A stretch of DNA of 64,000 nucleotides from Azospira sp. I13 (GCF_003112695.1 NZ_BFBP01000014.1:1-64000), one strand, 5' to 3'. Shown: positions 1-8,360, counted from the stretch's first letter. The notes: generated by a model not told the origin, from the letters alone. A program made the numbers and translations.

Positions 1-83
1 ACGATGCGTCAACCACCCCATGTGGGTCAATTTTATGTTGATGGGTGTTGTCTTAGCGGGTCAGTTTTAGGTTGTTGTTGACA
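1..83. mobile_element. Terminal end of an IS21-type insertion sequence (body outside the window)
   Basis: Two imperfect copies of a roughly 20-bp unit (gggtcaattttatgttgatg at 25-44 and gggtcagttttaggttgttg at 59-78) are followed by ttgaca ending at 83. Multiple terminal repeats of this style, ending in TGTCAAC on the other strand, are typical of the istA/istB (IS21) family. The LysR reading frame on the minus strand stops matching its family exactly at this boundary, which supports 83/84 as the junction. No transposase gene is visible, so the family call rests on the end sequence alone. Confidence 0.55.
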
Positions 84-420
84 GCGTGATGTAGCGCACG
101 CCCAATGCAGCCGTGCATGAGACCCGAACCGTTCCCGACAATTGACCTCTGGCCACCGCAACATCCTCACACGACTGCTCAACCATTTGCAGGACCTGAT
201 AGGTACTGTCGTAGAAGCGCCGGCCTTCGTCGGTCAAGGTGACCCGTCGGGTCGTACGTGAGAAAAGCTGAACCCCTAACGCCTCTTCCAATTCGCGCAC
301 GTGCCGCGTAATGGTGGGCTGACCTGTATCCAGCTCTCGCGCAACCGCCGAAAAATTTCCCCGCTCTGCAACCCGTGCAAAGGTCCGCAAGCGTTCAAGG
401 GTGACCATCGATTTATCCAT
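84..420 (-). pseudogene. LysR-family regulator, truncated to its N-terminal part by the insertion
   Basis: The about 112 recognisable residues contain the LysR winged helix-turn-helix (LERLRTFARVAERGNFSAVA, then a QPTITRHVRELEEALG recognition helix) and the beginning of the linker and effector domain (GTVRVSCTAALG). A full LysR protein has about 300 residues, so nearly all of the inducer-binding domain is missing. The frame continues only a few codons into the adjacent IS end before a stop. The gene is divergent from the quinone reductase at 507, and the 86-bp gap between them is the place expected for a LysR operator. It was therefore probably the local regulator of that gene. The product may still bind DNA but cannot sense ligand normally. 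Confidence 0.75.
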
Positions 421-506
421 ACTCGGAATATATCTTATCGTTTGATGCTAGATATGAAGATTGTCCCGATCAAACTACGCTGCCTCCTATTCAAACGGAG
501 GACTCC

Positions 507-1319
507 ATGAACGTAGTGATCGTCTTTACCCATCCTGACCCACACTCACTCAACGCCTCAATGCTGAATGTCTGCGTTGATGAACTGAAGCAGCTGGGCC
601 ATGCTGTACAGGTTTCCGATTTATATGCGATGAACTTCAACCCGGTGGTCGCACGCAGCGACTTTCCCCTGCTGCAACCAGATGAGCGGCTGAAGGTCGC
701 GCAAGCATCAAAGACCGGGTACGCCAGTAGCAACCTGACCGATGACGTGCAGGCTGAAATTGCCAAACTGAAATGGGCCGACGCGATCATCTTCCACTTC
801 CCCCTGTGGTGGTACTCGATGCCCGCGATTCTCAAGGGTTGGGTAGACAGGGTCTTTGCCTGTGGATTTGCCTATGGCGTCGGAGAGCACAGCGACGCCA
901 AGTGGGGGGATCGTTTCGGTGGAGGTTCTCTGGCAGGCAAGCGGGGCATGGTCATCACCACGACAGGAGGCTGGAAGGAGCATTACTCGCCTCGAGGCAT
1001 CAATGGCCCCATGGACGACATTCTCTTCCCCATCAATCACAACGTCCTTTTCTACACCGGGGCCGCCGTCCTGCCGCAATTCGTCGTCCATTCAGCCGAC
1101 CGCCTCCAGATGGGGGACTTTCCGGTAATCGAGGACGCACTGCGCACGCGAATGAGAGGCCTCTTTACGGACCCAACGATCGCTTATCGCCAGCAAAACA
1201 CCGGCGACTACGACATTCCGAGCTGTGAATTGCGCACCGCGCTGGGAGCCCCCGGGGCTTCTGGATTTTCCCTGCATCTGAAGGACAACAGCCCGGACAA
1301 AGCCCCCCGCTTCGACTGA
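507..1319 (+). CDS. NAD(P)H:quinone oxidoreductase, flavodoxin-like fold (MdaB/KefF/NQO1 type)
   Basis: The 270-residue protein opens with the flavodoxin-fold beta strand and phosphate-binding start (MNVVIVFTHPDPHSLNASM). It also carries the family hallmark around residues 93-106 (IIFHFPLWWYSMPAILKGWVDRVF), in which the FP-WW segment lines the flavin. Such enzymes bind FMN or FAD and reduce quinones or electrophiles by two electrons in the cytoplasm. An ATG preceded by ggaggactcc gives an unambiguous start. The C-terminal about 60 residues extend beyond the usual 190-210-residue core and are unassigned. Its neighbour is a disrupted LysR gene transcribed away from it. The true substrate cannot be read from sequence. 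Confidence 0.85.
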   Translation: MNVVIVFTHPDPHSLNASMLNVCVDELKQLGHAVQVSDLYAMNFNPVVARSDFPLLQPDERLKVAQASKTGYASSNLTDDVQAEIAKLKWADAIIFHFPLWWYSMPAILKGWVDRVFACGFAYGVGEHSDAKWGDRFGGGSLAGKRGMVITTTGGWKEHYSPRGINGPMDDILFPINHNVLFYTGAAVLPQFVVHSADRLQMGDFPVIEDALRTRMRGLFTDPTIAYRQQNTGDYDIPSCELRTALGAPGASGFSLHLKDNSPDKAPRFD

Positions 1320-1385
1320 CGGCAAGGCGCCCTGCCCCTTGGGCTGGTATCGCGTATCACCTTGCCGCAACCAGCCCAGACCCGA

Positions 1386-2414
1386 TTAGCCAACGCCTGA
1401 AAAGCCGCATTCCGCCAGGTTGCGTTGTTCGATCATGTCGCGCACCGACAAGTTGCTGTCACCCTGGTCCGGGATGACCGAGGCTTCCACGTGGCAATCA
1501 CCATCGGCGCCGTTGAGAAGCGGGCACTGGGAGAACAGTTCGGCCGCCCAGTCCGAAAATGCGCGGACCTTCGGCGACAGATGGCGATTCTGGGGATACA
1601 GCACCGACAACGGGAGCTTTGCCGGCCGCCACTGGGGCAACACCTCAATCAGCTCCTGCCGTTCCAGGTGCGGTAGCGCCATAAAACGAGCGGCCTGGAC
1701 CAGGCCAAAGCCCTGCAAGGCCAGGGCCATATAGGCTTCCGCATCATTGACGGCAACGGAACCCTTGACCTTGAAATGGGTGACGGAACCGTCGATGACG
1801 TAATCCCAGTCGATGATGCGGCCGGTACGGTTGGAAAAATAATGGACGGCCTGATGATGCTCCAGGTCACCCAGCGACCGGGGCGTGCCGTAACGCTCCA
1901 GATACGCAGGTGCCGCGCAGGTCATGAAGCTGAGGCTGCCGATACGGCGGGCCACCAGGGAAGAATCCAGCAGCTCCCCGCCGCGGATGACGCAATCCAC
2001 CGCCTCCTGCACCAGATCCACCGGCCGGTCGCTCATGCCGATGACCAGTTCGATGTCCGGATACCGGTTGCGGAAATCGCAGAGCCTTGGCACCAGCACC
2101 CGGCGCCCGATGGTGGTCGGCACATCGATGCGCAAGCGGCCCTGGGGACGCTGGGCCACATCGCGAAAGGCCGCTTCCATCTCCTCCAGTTCCCCCAGGA
2201 TACGGGCGCAACGCTCGTAATAAGCCGCACCATCCGGTGTCAGGCTGACGCTACGGGTGGTGCGATTGAGCAAGCGGACCTTGAGGAAATTCTCCAGCCC
2301 CTGCACCGTCGTGGTGACGGTAGCCCGGGGCAGATTCAGATTGTCAGCCGCCCGGCTGAAGCTGCGGGCATCCACCACGGCCATGTACACCCGCATGGCT
2401 TGAAATTTATCCAT
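1386..2414 (-). CDS. LysR-family transcriptional regulator
   Basis: The 342-residue protein has an N-terminal winged HTH (residues about 1-60, MDKFQAMRVYMAVVDARSFS and LPRATVTTTVQGLENFLKVR) and a CrgA-like effector-binding domain (GRLRIDVPTTIGRRVLVPRL through GFGLVQAARFM). The C-terminal about 40 residues (SQCPLLNGADGDCHVEAS onward) extend past the usual 300-residue length. It is divergent from the alpha/beta-hydrolase gene at 2587, and a perfect palindrome with LysR-box geometry lies between them. In the ancestral arrangement it would have controlled the hydrolase and probably the RND efflux operon now at 27364-33326. It lies outside the transposon and is intact. Confidence 0.9.
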   Translation of the reverse strand: MDKFQAMRVYMAVVDARSFSRAADNLNLPRATVTTTVQGLENFLKVRLLNRTTRSVSLTPDGAAYYERCARILGELEEMEAAFRDVAQRPQGRLRIDVPTTIGRRVLVPRLCDFRNRYPDIELVIGMSDRPVDLVQEAVDCVIRGGELLDSSLVARRIGSLSFMTCAAPAYLERYGTPRSLGDLEHHQAVHYFSNRTGRIIDWDYVIDGSVTHFKVKGSVAVNDAEAYMALALQGFGLVQAARFMALPHLERQELIEVLPQWRPAKLPLSVLYPQNRHLSPKVRAFSDWAAELFSQCPLLNGADGDCHVEASVIPDQGDSNLSVRDMIEQRNLAECGFSGVG

Positions 2415-2480
2415 GGATCATCCTTCCGCAATCAAGGCTGCGCCGGGAGAGCCAGCCCACGGTGAGCTCATTCACCGGCA

Positions 2481-2503
2481 ACTATTCGTTACTGGCGAAT
2501 AGT
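2481..2503. promoter_or_regulatory. Palindromic LysR-type operator in the divergent LysR/hydrolase intergenic region
   Basis: ACTATTCG (2481-2488) and CGAATAGT (2496-2503) form a perfect 8-bp inverted repeat with a 7-bp spacer. It contains the T-N11-A pattern expected of a LysR box. It lies 67 bp upstream of the LysR start and 84 bp upstream of the hydrolase start, in an otherwise AT-rich stretch likely to hold both promoters. Confidence 0.6.
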
Positions 2504-2586
2504 ATTGTTAATTTATCAATATTTATTCTCCAAAATTAAACACCGAGAATGCGCCCACTGTAAACAAGTTCCCTACGGGGTTCCCC

Positions 2587-3010
2587 ATGGACGCATCCCC
2601 TCCCCTGCCTTCAGCCCTCCCCGGAAAGCTGAGTATCCGCCAGCAACAACTGCCCGGCCCCCTGGGGCCCCTGACGGTGCGCATCTATCAGTCTCTGGAT
2701 GGCGCCAGCCCGGCCCCTGGAATCCTCTACCTGCATGGTGGTGGTTTCGTCGCGGGCGGCCTGGAGGAAGCGGATTTCCCCGCCCGCCAGATTGCCGAAC
2801 AGACTGGGGCCCTGGTGCTGTCCCTCGCCTATTCCCTGGCCCCCGGCAAGCCGTTTCCCGCCGCGCCGGAAGATGCCTACGCCGCCCTGTGCTGGCTGCA
2901 CCGCATGGCGCCAGCCCTCAACGTGGATCCGGCCCGGCTGGCCGTGGTGGGCGATGATGCGGGTGGGAACCTGGGGGCAGCCCTGGCCCTGATTGCCCGG
3001 GACCGTAATT
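2587..3010 (+). pseudogene. Alpha/beta-hydrolase (HSL family), 5' half, interrupted by the transposon
   Basis: Residues 1-141 of a hormone-sensitive-lipase-type hydrolase: the oxyanion-hole motif HGGGFVAGG is at about residues 51-59 and the nucleophile elbow reads VVGDDAGGNLG. The usual motif is GDSAGG, so the catalytic serine position is aspartate. The reading frame runs into the transposon and stops a few bases inside it. Joined to 26897-27303, with one TAATT copy removed, it gives a continuous 276-residue protein reading LIARDRN-CDALAAQVLLGP across the join. The first half alone lacks the acid and histidine region and is unlikely to function. Confidence 0.9.
3006..3010. repeat. Left copy of the 5-bp target-site duplication (TAATT)
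   Basis: TAATT immediately precedes the left inverted repeat and is repeated directly after the right one (26892-26896). A 5-bp duplication is the standard signature of Tn3-family transposition. Confidence 0.93.
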
Positions 3011-3041
3011 GAGGGTCGGCCGGGATTCATGCGAAATCCTC
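3011..3041 (+). repeat. Left terminal inverted repeat (IRL)
   Basis: It begins GAGGGTCGGCCGGGA and ends GCGAAATCCTC. It matches the reverse complement of 26861-26891 at 28 of 31 positions, with weaker similarity for about 6 more bases (A-rich), giving about 37-38 bp, the usual Tn3-family repeat length. Confidence 0.95.
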
Positions 3042-3089
3042 GACAAACTCTGCTAACCATCTGGTTTAGCGTAAAAAATCTGGCGTCGA

Positions 3090-3860
3090 TTATTTCAACT
3101 GATGGCGCCAACCAGCCTTGTGGCTCAACAGTGGCGGATCAAACAACGTACCGCACACCACGTTGAATAAGTGATTCGAGTTTATTAACCCGCCACAGAA
3201 TTCTGGCTCAGTCGCGATGGTCATACCCGTCATTCTCGGGAAAATCCACGACATGAACGGACTTTCTGGATCAAGGCATGCCTGGATTTCGTCTTGGCCA
3301 ACCAGTTGAAGCTTGTCGCCTCCTCCGCATGGGTCCGGACTTTCGGTGAAATAATCCAAGTCGATATCGAGGATAACTGAATCGTGCTCTTGCCCAATAA
3401 TCGCCTCGGTTAGTTGCTCCACGGAGTCATAACAGCGGACCAGATGCTTCCGCCCTTCGATATCCACGAAATCCTCCGGGCATTCATCACGTTGCTTTTG
3501 CACAACGTGGATGTCTCCAATCAGATTGAGGTAAGCCGCAGCCAGGATGTGGCCATCGTTTAAGGCATGTAACTTATCCCAGCAAAAAAAACCGACAGCC
3601 TTGTAGTCGGCTGTATTAAGCATGCTGAGCCACTCGCATTCGAGCTCGCAGGGTTGAGCAAGATCTTGATGCCAATCTAGAGAAATCAGTGTTGGTGGAT
3701 TGTGCTGCTCAGATTGCTTGTTGCGCCACTTGAGCCAATAGAAGAATGCAAAACGATGATCCTGAACGATCGCTACTTCGATTGCACGCCCCCTATCGAT
3801 CGGATGTGCAACGATGTCGTAGTAGGTTCCAGGTGGACGAATGTACTCGTTGGACTCCAT
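3090..3860 (-). CDS. UPF0489-family protein (putative arginase-like metal-binding fold)
   Basis: The 256-residue protein has the two acidic and histidine motifs of the UPF0489 (C5orf22-like) family: LISLDWHQDL in the N-terminal half and VILDIDLDYFTES in the C-terminal half. This pattern resembles the metal-ligand loops of ureohydrolase/deacetylase folds; the biochemical activity is unknown. The ATG at 3860 is chosen because AGAGGG lies just upstream; in-frame alternatives extend to 3917. It is the first gene inside the left inverted repeat and is read outward, toward the transposon end. It is followed upstream by the two-gene module at 4008-5310 in the same orientation, so the three may form one cargo block. 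Confidence 0.7.
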   Translation of the reverse strand: MESNEYIRPPGTYYDIVAHPIDRGRAIEVAIVQDHRFAFFYWLKWRNKQSEQHNPPTLISLDWHQDLAQPCELECEWLSMLNTADYKAVGFFCWDKLHALNDGHILAAAYLNLIGDIHVVQKQRDECPEDFVDIEGRKHLVRCYDSVEQLTEAIIGQEHDSVILDIDLDYFTESPDPCGGGDKLQLVGQDEIQACLDPESPFMSWIFPRMTGMTIATEPEFCGGLINSNHLFNVVCGTLFDPPLLSHKAGWRHQLK

Positions 3861-4007
3861 GTATCCCTCTATTCTGATAAGCATGGTGGCGTTGAAACCA
3901 TGCAACCAGATGCTCACGCTTGGGTAGCTTGAGTATTCTCATCAATACTTCCGCTTAGGGTCGAGTGGTGAAGGCTGCGCTCAGGGACTACGTTAGTATG
4001 CTTCCCG

Positions 4008-4439
4008 CTATTGGCCGATCTCTGTTAGAACCAGCCAAAAGCGCCATCCAACATCGCAAAGTAGCAAGCACGAAAACACGAATATTCCAGAGGCAAATAT
4101 GGCCCCGTCAGCGATACGAGCATTTAACATGCTGGCGGCGATGGCAATTACCATCGAAATCCCGAATGCGGTGGTGTTCATGAAGAAGCGGTTGAGCAGT
4201 ACGACGAAGTGCCCCGTCTTCTGCATGTTCCGTATCAGGCGAGTGCCAGAGATAGATGCCAGAATCGCCATGGCTGCGAGCAGAAAGCCAAGCATAGTTG
4301 CCGAGACCTGCGCCAATAGACCTAGCAGTGTTCGTAGGTCCTGAACCGCCATTCGGGGGGCCGAAAATAGCCCCCATCGCCAGACGAAATAGGCGAATAC
4401 AACAGCGAGCAGGAAAGCAAGCTTAGTCGAGTGCTTCAT
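4008..4439 (-). CDS. Small multi-pass membrane protein of unknown function
   Basis: The 143-residue protein has about four hydrophobic segments: LAFLLAVVFAYFVW near the N terminus, VSATMLGFLLAAMAILASI, a third around FGISMVIAIAASML, and a fourth at FASGIFVFSCLLLCDVGW. A conserved-looking soluble loop, RLIRNMQKTGHFVVLLNRF, lies between the second and third. I chose the start at 4439, which overlaps the end of the preceding gene by 17 bp and suggests translational coupling. No enzyme motif is present. Tight pairing with the soluble protein gene at 4423-5310 suggests the two products act together. Confidence 0.6.
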   Translation of the reverse strand: MKHSTKLAFLLAVVFAYFVWRWGLFSAPRMAVQDLRTLLGLLAQVSATMLGFLLAAMAILASISGTRLIRNMQKTGHFVVLLNRFFMNTTAFGISMVIAIAASMLNARIADGAIFASGIFVFSCLLLCDVGWRFWLVLTEIGQ

Positions 4440-5310
4440 CACCGGTTGCCAAGTATGGCGCCAGTCCGGTGCACGCCCGTTTGGCAGCAATCATTTCGCC
4501 AAATAGCTGGTCCGAATTGGGGCGACCTTCATTTATGTCTAACGTGACGCGGTCAAATACCCGGTCGGCAAATAGGTCAATAGGGTGGTCAACGTCAGAA
4601 ACTCTGACGCGCAGGCTCTTGGTTTGGGACGATTGGAGCATCAGGCGGATCTGGTCCTTCACATTGGCGATAAGCCCCGTGTTTTTTGATCTTGTGAGGA
4701 ATTTGGCCTTGAATCGGGTTGCGCCAGTGCTATTCATGAAATTGATGCTGTCTCTCGTCCAGGTGTCCTCTGGATTGGGCGCGTAGGCTCTACCCCGAGG
4801 CCGCGCAATTTCGTATTCCACTGACTTGATGACCCCCCCTTGGAGCAGCGCCAACGCATCGGGCGTTACTACCTCATCGAACGAAACGGTGTGTTGGCCG
4901 CCGCTAAGGTGCGTGAAGTACCTTGCCAGCGCGAATACGTCCGAACCTTCCATCGATACTTGGTATGAGATGACTTCGAGCCCTGAATCCTCTACGAACA
5001 GGAGGAAATGATTTTTTTCGATAACTTCATCGTCCGGGCCAAGTGCGGGAGGATGCTCAACTGCAGAGGTTCGTTGCCCAACAAGAGGAAGCTCATCCCT
5101 GAAGCGAACGAAATAGGCGGAATAACACTGGTTCGAAACGACTTGGTGCACTCGTACTTGGTGAACTGTGCTGCCTGCCTCCCTGATCTGGCCCATTTTT
5201 TCTGGGGATTGCGCAATTAGGTCCAGAAGTGAAGCGATCGTTCCTTGCTTTCCATCAGCGCCAACGCGGGGAATGTAATACCTGACGGTGTAGGTTTTTG
5301 TCTTCGACAT
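4423..5310 (-). CDS. Uncharacterised about 295-residue protein (DUF6731-like), paired with a membrane protein
   Basis: I do not recognise a characterised function. The layout resembles an uncharacterised DUF6731-type family. It starts with a beta strand (KTYTVRYYIPRV), then a helical QSPEKMGQIREAG stretch and an EKNHFLLFVEDSGLEVISYQ core, followed by a region beginning VEYEIARPRGRAY. The last third holds regularly spaced strands and helices ending in DQLFGEMIAAKRACTGL. There is no signal peptide or membrane segment. Its 3' end overlaps the small membrane protein gene by 17 bp. The assignment to that DUF is from memory of the layout and is uncertain. Confidence 0.55.
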   Translation of the reverse strand: MSKTKTYTVRYYIPRVGADGKQGTIASLLDLIAQSPEKMGQIREAGSTVHQVRVHQVVSNQCYSAYFVRFRDELPLVGQRTSAVEHPPALGPDDEVIEKNHFLLFVEDSGLEVISYQVSMEGSDVFALARYFTHLSGGQHTVSFDEVVTPDALALLQGGVIKSVEYEIARPRGRAYAPNPEDTWTRDSINFMNSTGATRFKAKFLTRSKNTGLIANVKDQIRLMLQSSQTKSLRVRVSDVDHPIDLFADRVFDRVTLDINEGRPNSDQLFGEMIAAKRACTGLAPYLATGDEALD

Positions 5311-5527
5311 GTAGTTCAAGTTGTCAATAAGCTGATGGCATGGAACGATATATTAAAGGCATGGTGAATGCCAAGGTGAATTGCCCCTGAATTTGTAGAC
5401 ACCCTTGAGTCCAGGCTGATCGGGATAAAGGCCATGGGAACCTCCCAATTGCTGCTATATAGTCGATAGCATATCCATGCATTGGGCATGGTCCGATGGC
5501 CGCAGAGGGTCGGAAGCCGCCGTAAAG

Positions 5528-5562
5528 AAATGGCCGGTATGTAACCAAAACCGGCCATTTTT
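5528..5562. terminator. Rho-independent terminator, probably bidirectional
   Basis: AAATGGCCGGT (5528-5538) and ACCGGCCATTT (5550-5560) form a perfect 11-bp stem with an 11-base loop, followed by T residues on the plus strand and a T-rich stretch on the minus strand. It lies about 190 bp beyond the end of the KfrA-like gene and insulates it from the left-end module. I see no gene in the rest of 5311-5752. Confidence 0.75.
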
Positions 5563-5752
5563 CGTTAGGTACGCTACCGAAACCACTGACTTGGTTGAGG
5601 GGCTGTGCGACTGCCCTCATGCCACTGAGTGGCAGAGGTTGGGAACGCGACTAGGTGGCCGCCCTTTGATGCAATTAAATGGCAACATTCATGCGAGCTG
5701 GCAAGCAGCGTCCAGGCTGGTTAAAAAAACCGAGCGACGCTGATCCCCCTCA

Positions 5753-6817
5753 TTACTTTTCCTGGTCAAAGAGCGATTCTTGCTTCTCGGCACGGCCCTT
5801 GTGCTGTCCGCTGCCTTTCATTGCGACGGTGAGCCTTTGCAGGATTTGTTCGTGGCTGGCTAACACTGCTTTCGCTGCGGTCAATTCTGCCTCCAGGCGG
5901 AGTCCGATCTGATTCGCTTCCTGTAACTTCTCTGCACAGCCTTGGTTTTCTGCGACCAGTTCATCTATATGTACAGCGCTCTGCGCCAAACGCTCTTCCA
6001 TCTGTTGATTCTTCAGTTCGAAGACCGCCAATTGTTCCCGGGCGGTACGTAGCGGTCGAATTTCGGTTTCCAGACGATGCAACTCGCTACGAAAATGGGT
6101 CTGCTCGCTGGAAAGACGGGCATTGTCCTCATGGCTGCGGATGAGTTCCTGCTGTTTCGCATTCACCGTTTCCTTGGCTCCACGCAGTTCCCCCTGCAAG
6201 AACTGAATCTGCTGTTCGAACTGCCGCTGATCCTGCTCACGTTGCTCCTTCGCCGCTGTGCGGAAATGCTCCAGCGCCTCCCGGGCATGCTGATGCTTTT
6301 CTTCCAGCGATATGCGGTGCGTTTCTTCCTTTGCCAGTTGCCCCTCCATGTCCTCGATACGCTGCGTCATTTGCGCCCGAACGATTCTCTCTTCCTGAAG
6401 CGTGCTCTGGGTTTCGCTGTGGGTGGTCTTCTCTGCCGACAACTCCAATACCTGACGCTCAGACTGGCTGCGGAAGGAATCGACTTCATTACGTAACGCG
6501 ATGATGGTGTCGTTCAGCGCCGAAATTTCCGCCTTGTGCTTATCGGTCAGCGCCGCCATGCGCTGATCGGCTTCCAAATGCAGACGTTCGGCCAGCCTGG
6601 CTGACAGGTCTTGAATGGCATCACTGACCGCAACCTGGGTACCGGTATTCCCGCCTTCCTCTTCCTCGATCTCCTTGAGGTAGCGGTGAATCGTACCTTT
6701 GGAGCCCGTGTTGCCCAGCTCGCTACGGATGGCGTCAATCGATGGATAACGCCCCATCGCCAGCAGGTTGTTACGCGCTCTGATAACTTCTGATTTGTAG
6801 ATTCCGGCTCTGGCCAT
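5753..6817 (-). CDS. KfrA-like DNA-binding coiled-coil protein (TnpT-type accessory candidate)
   Basis: Residues about 1-60 form the KfrA N-terminal DNA-binding domain (ARAGIYKSEVIRARNNLLAM, then GNTGSKGTIHRYLKEIEEEE). Residues about 65-340 are an almost uninterrupted coiled coil rich in Glu, Gln, Lys and Arg. The 354-residue length and architecture match plasmid KfrA proteins and also TnpT, the partner of the TnpS tyrosine recombinase in Tn4651-type cointegrate resolution. In this element the tyrosine recombinase gene lies 15 kb away rather than being divergent next to it, so the TnpT role is inference. A palindromic operator just upstream suggests autoregulation, as known for KfrA. Confidence 0.75.
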   Translation of the reverse strand: MARAGIYKSEVIRARNNLLAMGRYPSIDAIRSELGNTGSKGTIHRYLKEIEEEEGGNTGTQVAVSDAIQDLSARLAERLHLEADQRMAALTDKHKAEISALNDTIIALRNEVDSFRSQSERQVLELSAEKTTHSETQSTLQEERIVRAQMTQRIEDMEGQLAKEETHRISLEEKHQHAREALEHFRTAAKEQREQDQRQFEQQIQFLQGELRGAKETVNAKQQELIRSHEDNARLSSEQTHFRSELHRLETEIRPLRTAREQLAVFELKNQQMEERLAQSAVHIDELVAENQGCAEKLQEANQIGLRLEAELTAAKAVLASHEQILQRLTVAMKGSGQHKGRAEKQESLFDQEK

Positions 6818-6833
6818 GGCATCCTCGAATTTC

Positions 6834-6860
6834 GTACTGTATTACGTACTACGATAGTAC
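6834..6860. promoter_or_regulatory. Palindromic operator upstream of the KfrA-like gene
   Basis: GTACTA (6846-6851) and TAGTAC (6855-6860) are a perfect inverted repeat around CGA. A second GTAC-centred dyad (GTACTGTATTACGTAC, 6834-6849) overlaps it. The cluster starts 17 bp upstream of the ATG at 6817, where a repressor of its own gene would bind. The remainder of 6861-7154 holds no convincing gene; it is a candidate place for a recombination (resolution) site but shows no decisive signature. Confidence 0.55.
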
Positions 6861-7154
6861 ATACTGAATTTCGATAGCGCAAGGTGAGAAATTGACGAAA
6901 TATATGAAGTGATAATGGTTTGTTATTTGGTGTGATGGTATTTTTTAGGAAATCATGACTCGGAAGCCGTACGAAGCAGAGGAAGCAGCCGCTATTCAGG
7001 CCCTCTCGCTCTCGAGTGGCTTAGGCCTAGAAATTCGCTCAGGCTGTGCCTGCGACTGCTTAGGGAGGTGAACAAGTCCTCGGGGCTGAGACAAAAGCCC
7101 ATAAGTACAGGAACCGCAAGTTTGTGGAGCGAGGTGTGCCACATGCACTCCGGC

Positions 7155-8204
7155 TCAGTGACGGTGGCCGTGGTGCATGTCAGGAAAATGCGGGTGGCTG
7201 TGCTGCAACGCCATATGGACATGGCTGTGACGATGGCGGGTACCGGCCGCCACAGGCGGGTCATGGGGATGGTCGTGATGGGGATCGTCGCCATGGTAGT
7301 GGGGGTGCTCGTGGCTGCCAGACTCGTGCACATGGGTGTGCTCGTGGCGCTCGGTCAGGTGCAGCCACACCCCCAGCAGCATCAGGGCACCGGCCAGGGC
7401 GAGTTGGGGAGTGACGGGCTCCTGCAGCAGGGAGATTGCCAGCAGCGTGCCGAGAAAGGGGGCCACCGAGAAATAGGCACCGGTACGTGCCGTCCCTAGG
7501 TGGCGCAGGGCCACCACGAACAGGGTGAGGCTGGCGCCGTAGCTGGCTAGCCCCAGGAACAGGGCTCCCGTGATAATGCCAGGAGCTGGCCACGGAGCAT
7601 GGAGCGCCAGGGCTAGCGCTAGGTTGGTGGCACCTGCTGTCAGCCCTTTGGTCATGGCGATGAAGGAAGCATCGGTCAGGGACACCTTGCGCGTCAGGTT
7701 GTTATCCACCGCCCAGGCCAGGCAGGCCCCCAAGACCAGCAAGGCGGCCTGGCTGCCGGCGAAGCTGGCCTCCCCCGGCCAGGACAGGACCAGGGCGCCG
7801 GCAACGATGGCCACCATACCGAGGGCGACCCGACGGTCAAAGTTCTCATGGAAGACAAACCAGGCCAGGAGGGCGGTGATTACCCCTTCGGCATTGAGCA
7901 GCAGGGAAGCACCGGAGGCCGGCATCCGCGCTAAGCCGAGTAGCAGCAGGACCGGGGCCACTACGCCGCCAGCCAGGGTGGCTCCGGCCAGCCAGCCCCG
8001 CTCAAGTACTGGAAGGGACACCGCCGGCACCCGCCAGAGGCGGCGAAGCAAAAGGAGACCAAGACCTGAGCCCAGGTACAGCAGGGCCGCCAGTAGCCAG
8101 GGGTTGGTATGGACTAACAGCAGCTTGGCTAAAGGGGGGTTGGCACCGAAAAGGAGCGCCGCGATCAGAGCTGCGGCGATACCACCCATGTCGGCCCGCT
8201 TCAT
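7155..8204 (-). CDS. DMT-superfamily (EamA) permease with a histidine-rich C-terminal tail
   Basis: The 349-residue protein has ten predicted membrane helices in two EamA repeats (starting GGIAAALIAALLFGANPPLA; second repeat from about residue 150, with AWAVDNNLTRKVSL). Its last about 65 residues (from LTERHEHTHVHESG) are soluble and hold more than 20 histidines in HxH and HxxH spacing. EamA permeases export small metabolites. The tail implies metal binding and, in this cargo, a role in metal export or sensing is likely but unproven. GGGAG precedes the start at 8204. The gene is more GC-rich than its neighbours, which suggests a separate origin. Confidence 0.8.
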   Translation of the reverse strand: MKRADMGGIAAALIAALLFGANPPLAKLLLVHTNPWLLAALLYLGSGLGLLLLRRLWRVPAVSLPVLERGWLAGATLAGGVVAPVLLLLGLARMPASGASLLLNAEGVITALLAWFVFHENFDRRVALGMVAIVAGALVLSWPGEASFAGSQAALLVLGACLAWAVDNNLTRKVSLTDASFIAMTKGLTAGATNLALALALHAPWPAPGIITGALFLGLASYGASLTLFVVALRHLGTARTGAYFSVAPFLGTLLAISLLQEPVTPQLALAGALMLLGVWLHLTERHEHTHVHESGSHEHPHYHGDDPHHDHPHDPPVAAGTRHRHSHVHMALQHSHPHFPDMHHGHRH

Positions 8205-8360
8205 CAGGATTGCTCCCGGTCAGTGGTCTTCAGATGGCAGGTGCAGGTCCCTGAGGAGTAGCCTATATCCGCTGTCATCGACTCCCCCCCCAAAAAAATC
8301 TTGCCCTCTACTTTAAGATAGATTTAAAAACTAAAAAACACATCTATTAATTCCAATTTT

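Noticed and set aside
5753-6817. KfrA-like gene as evidence of an integrated plasmid
   Set aside because: No replication, partition or transfer genes lie nearby, and the gene sits inside a Tn3 element with defined ends.
6955-7071. 38-codon plus-strand frame with a CACDC motif downstream of the KfrA operator
   Set aside because: No ribosome-binding site and no recognisable similarity; more likely noncoding or a remnant.
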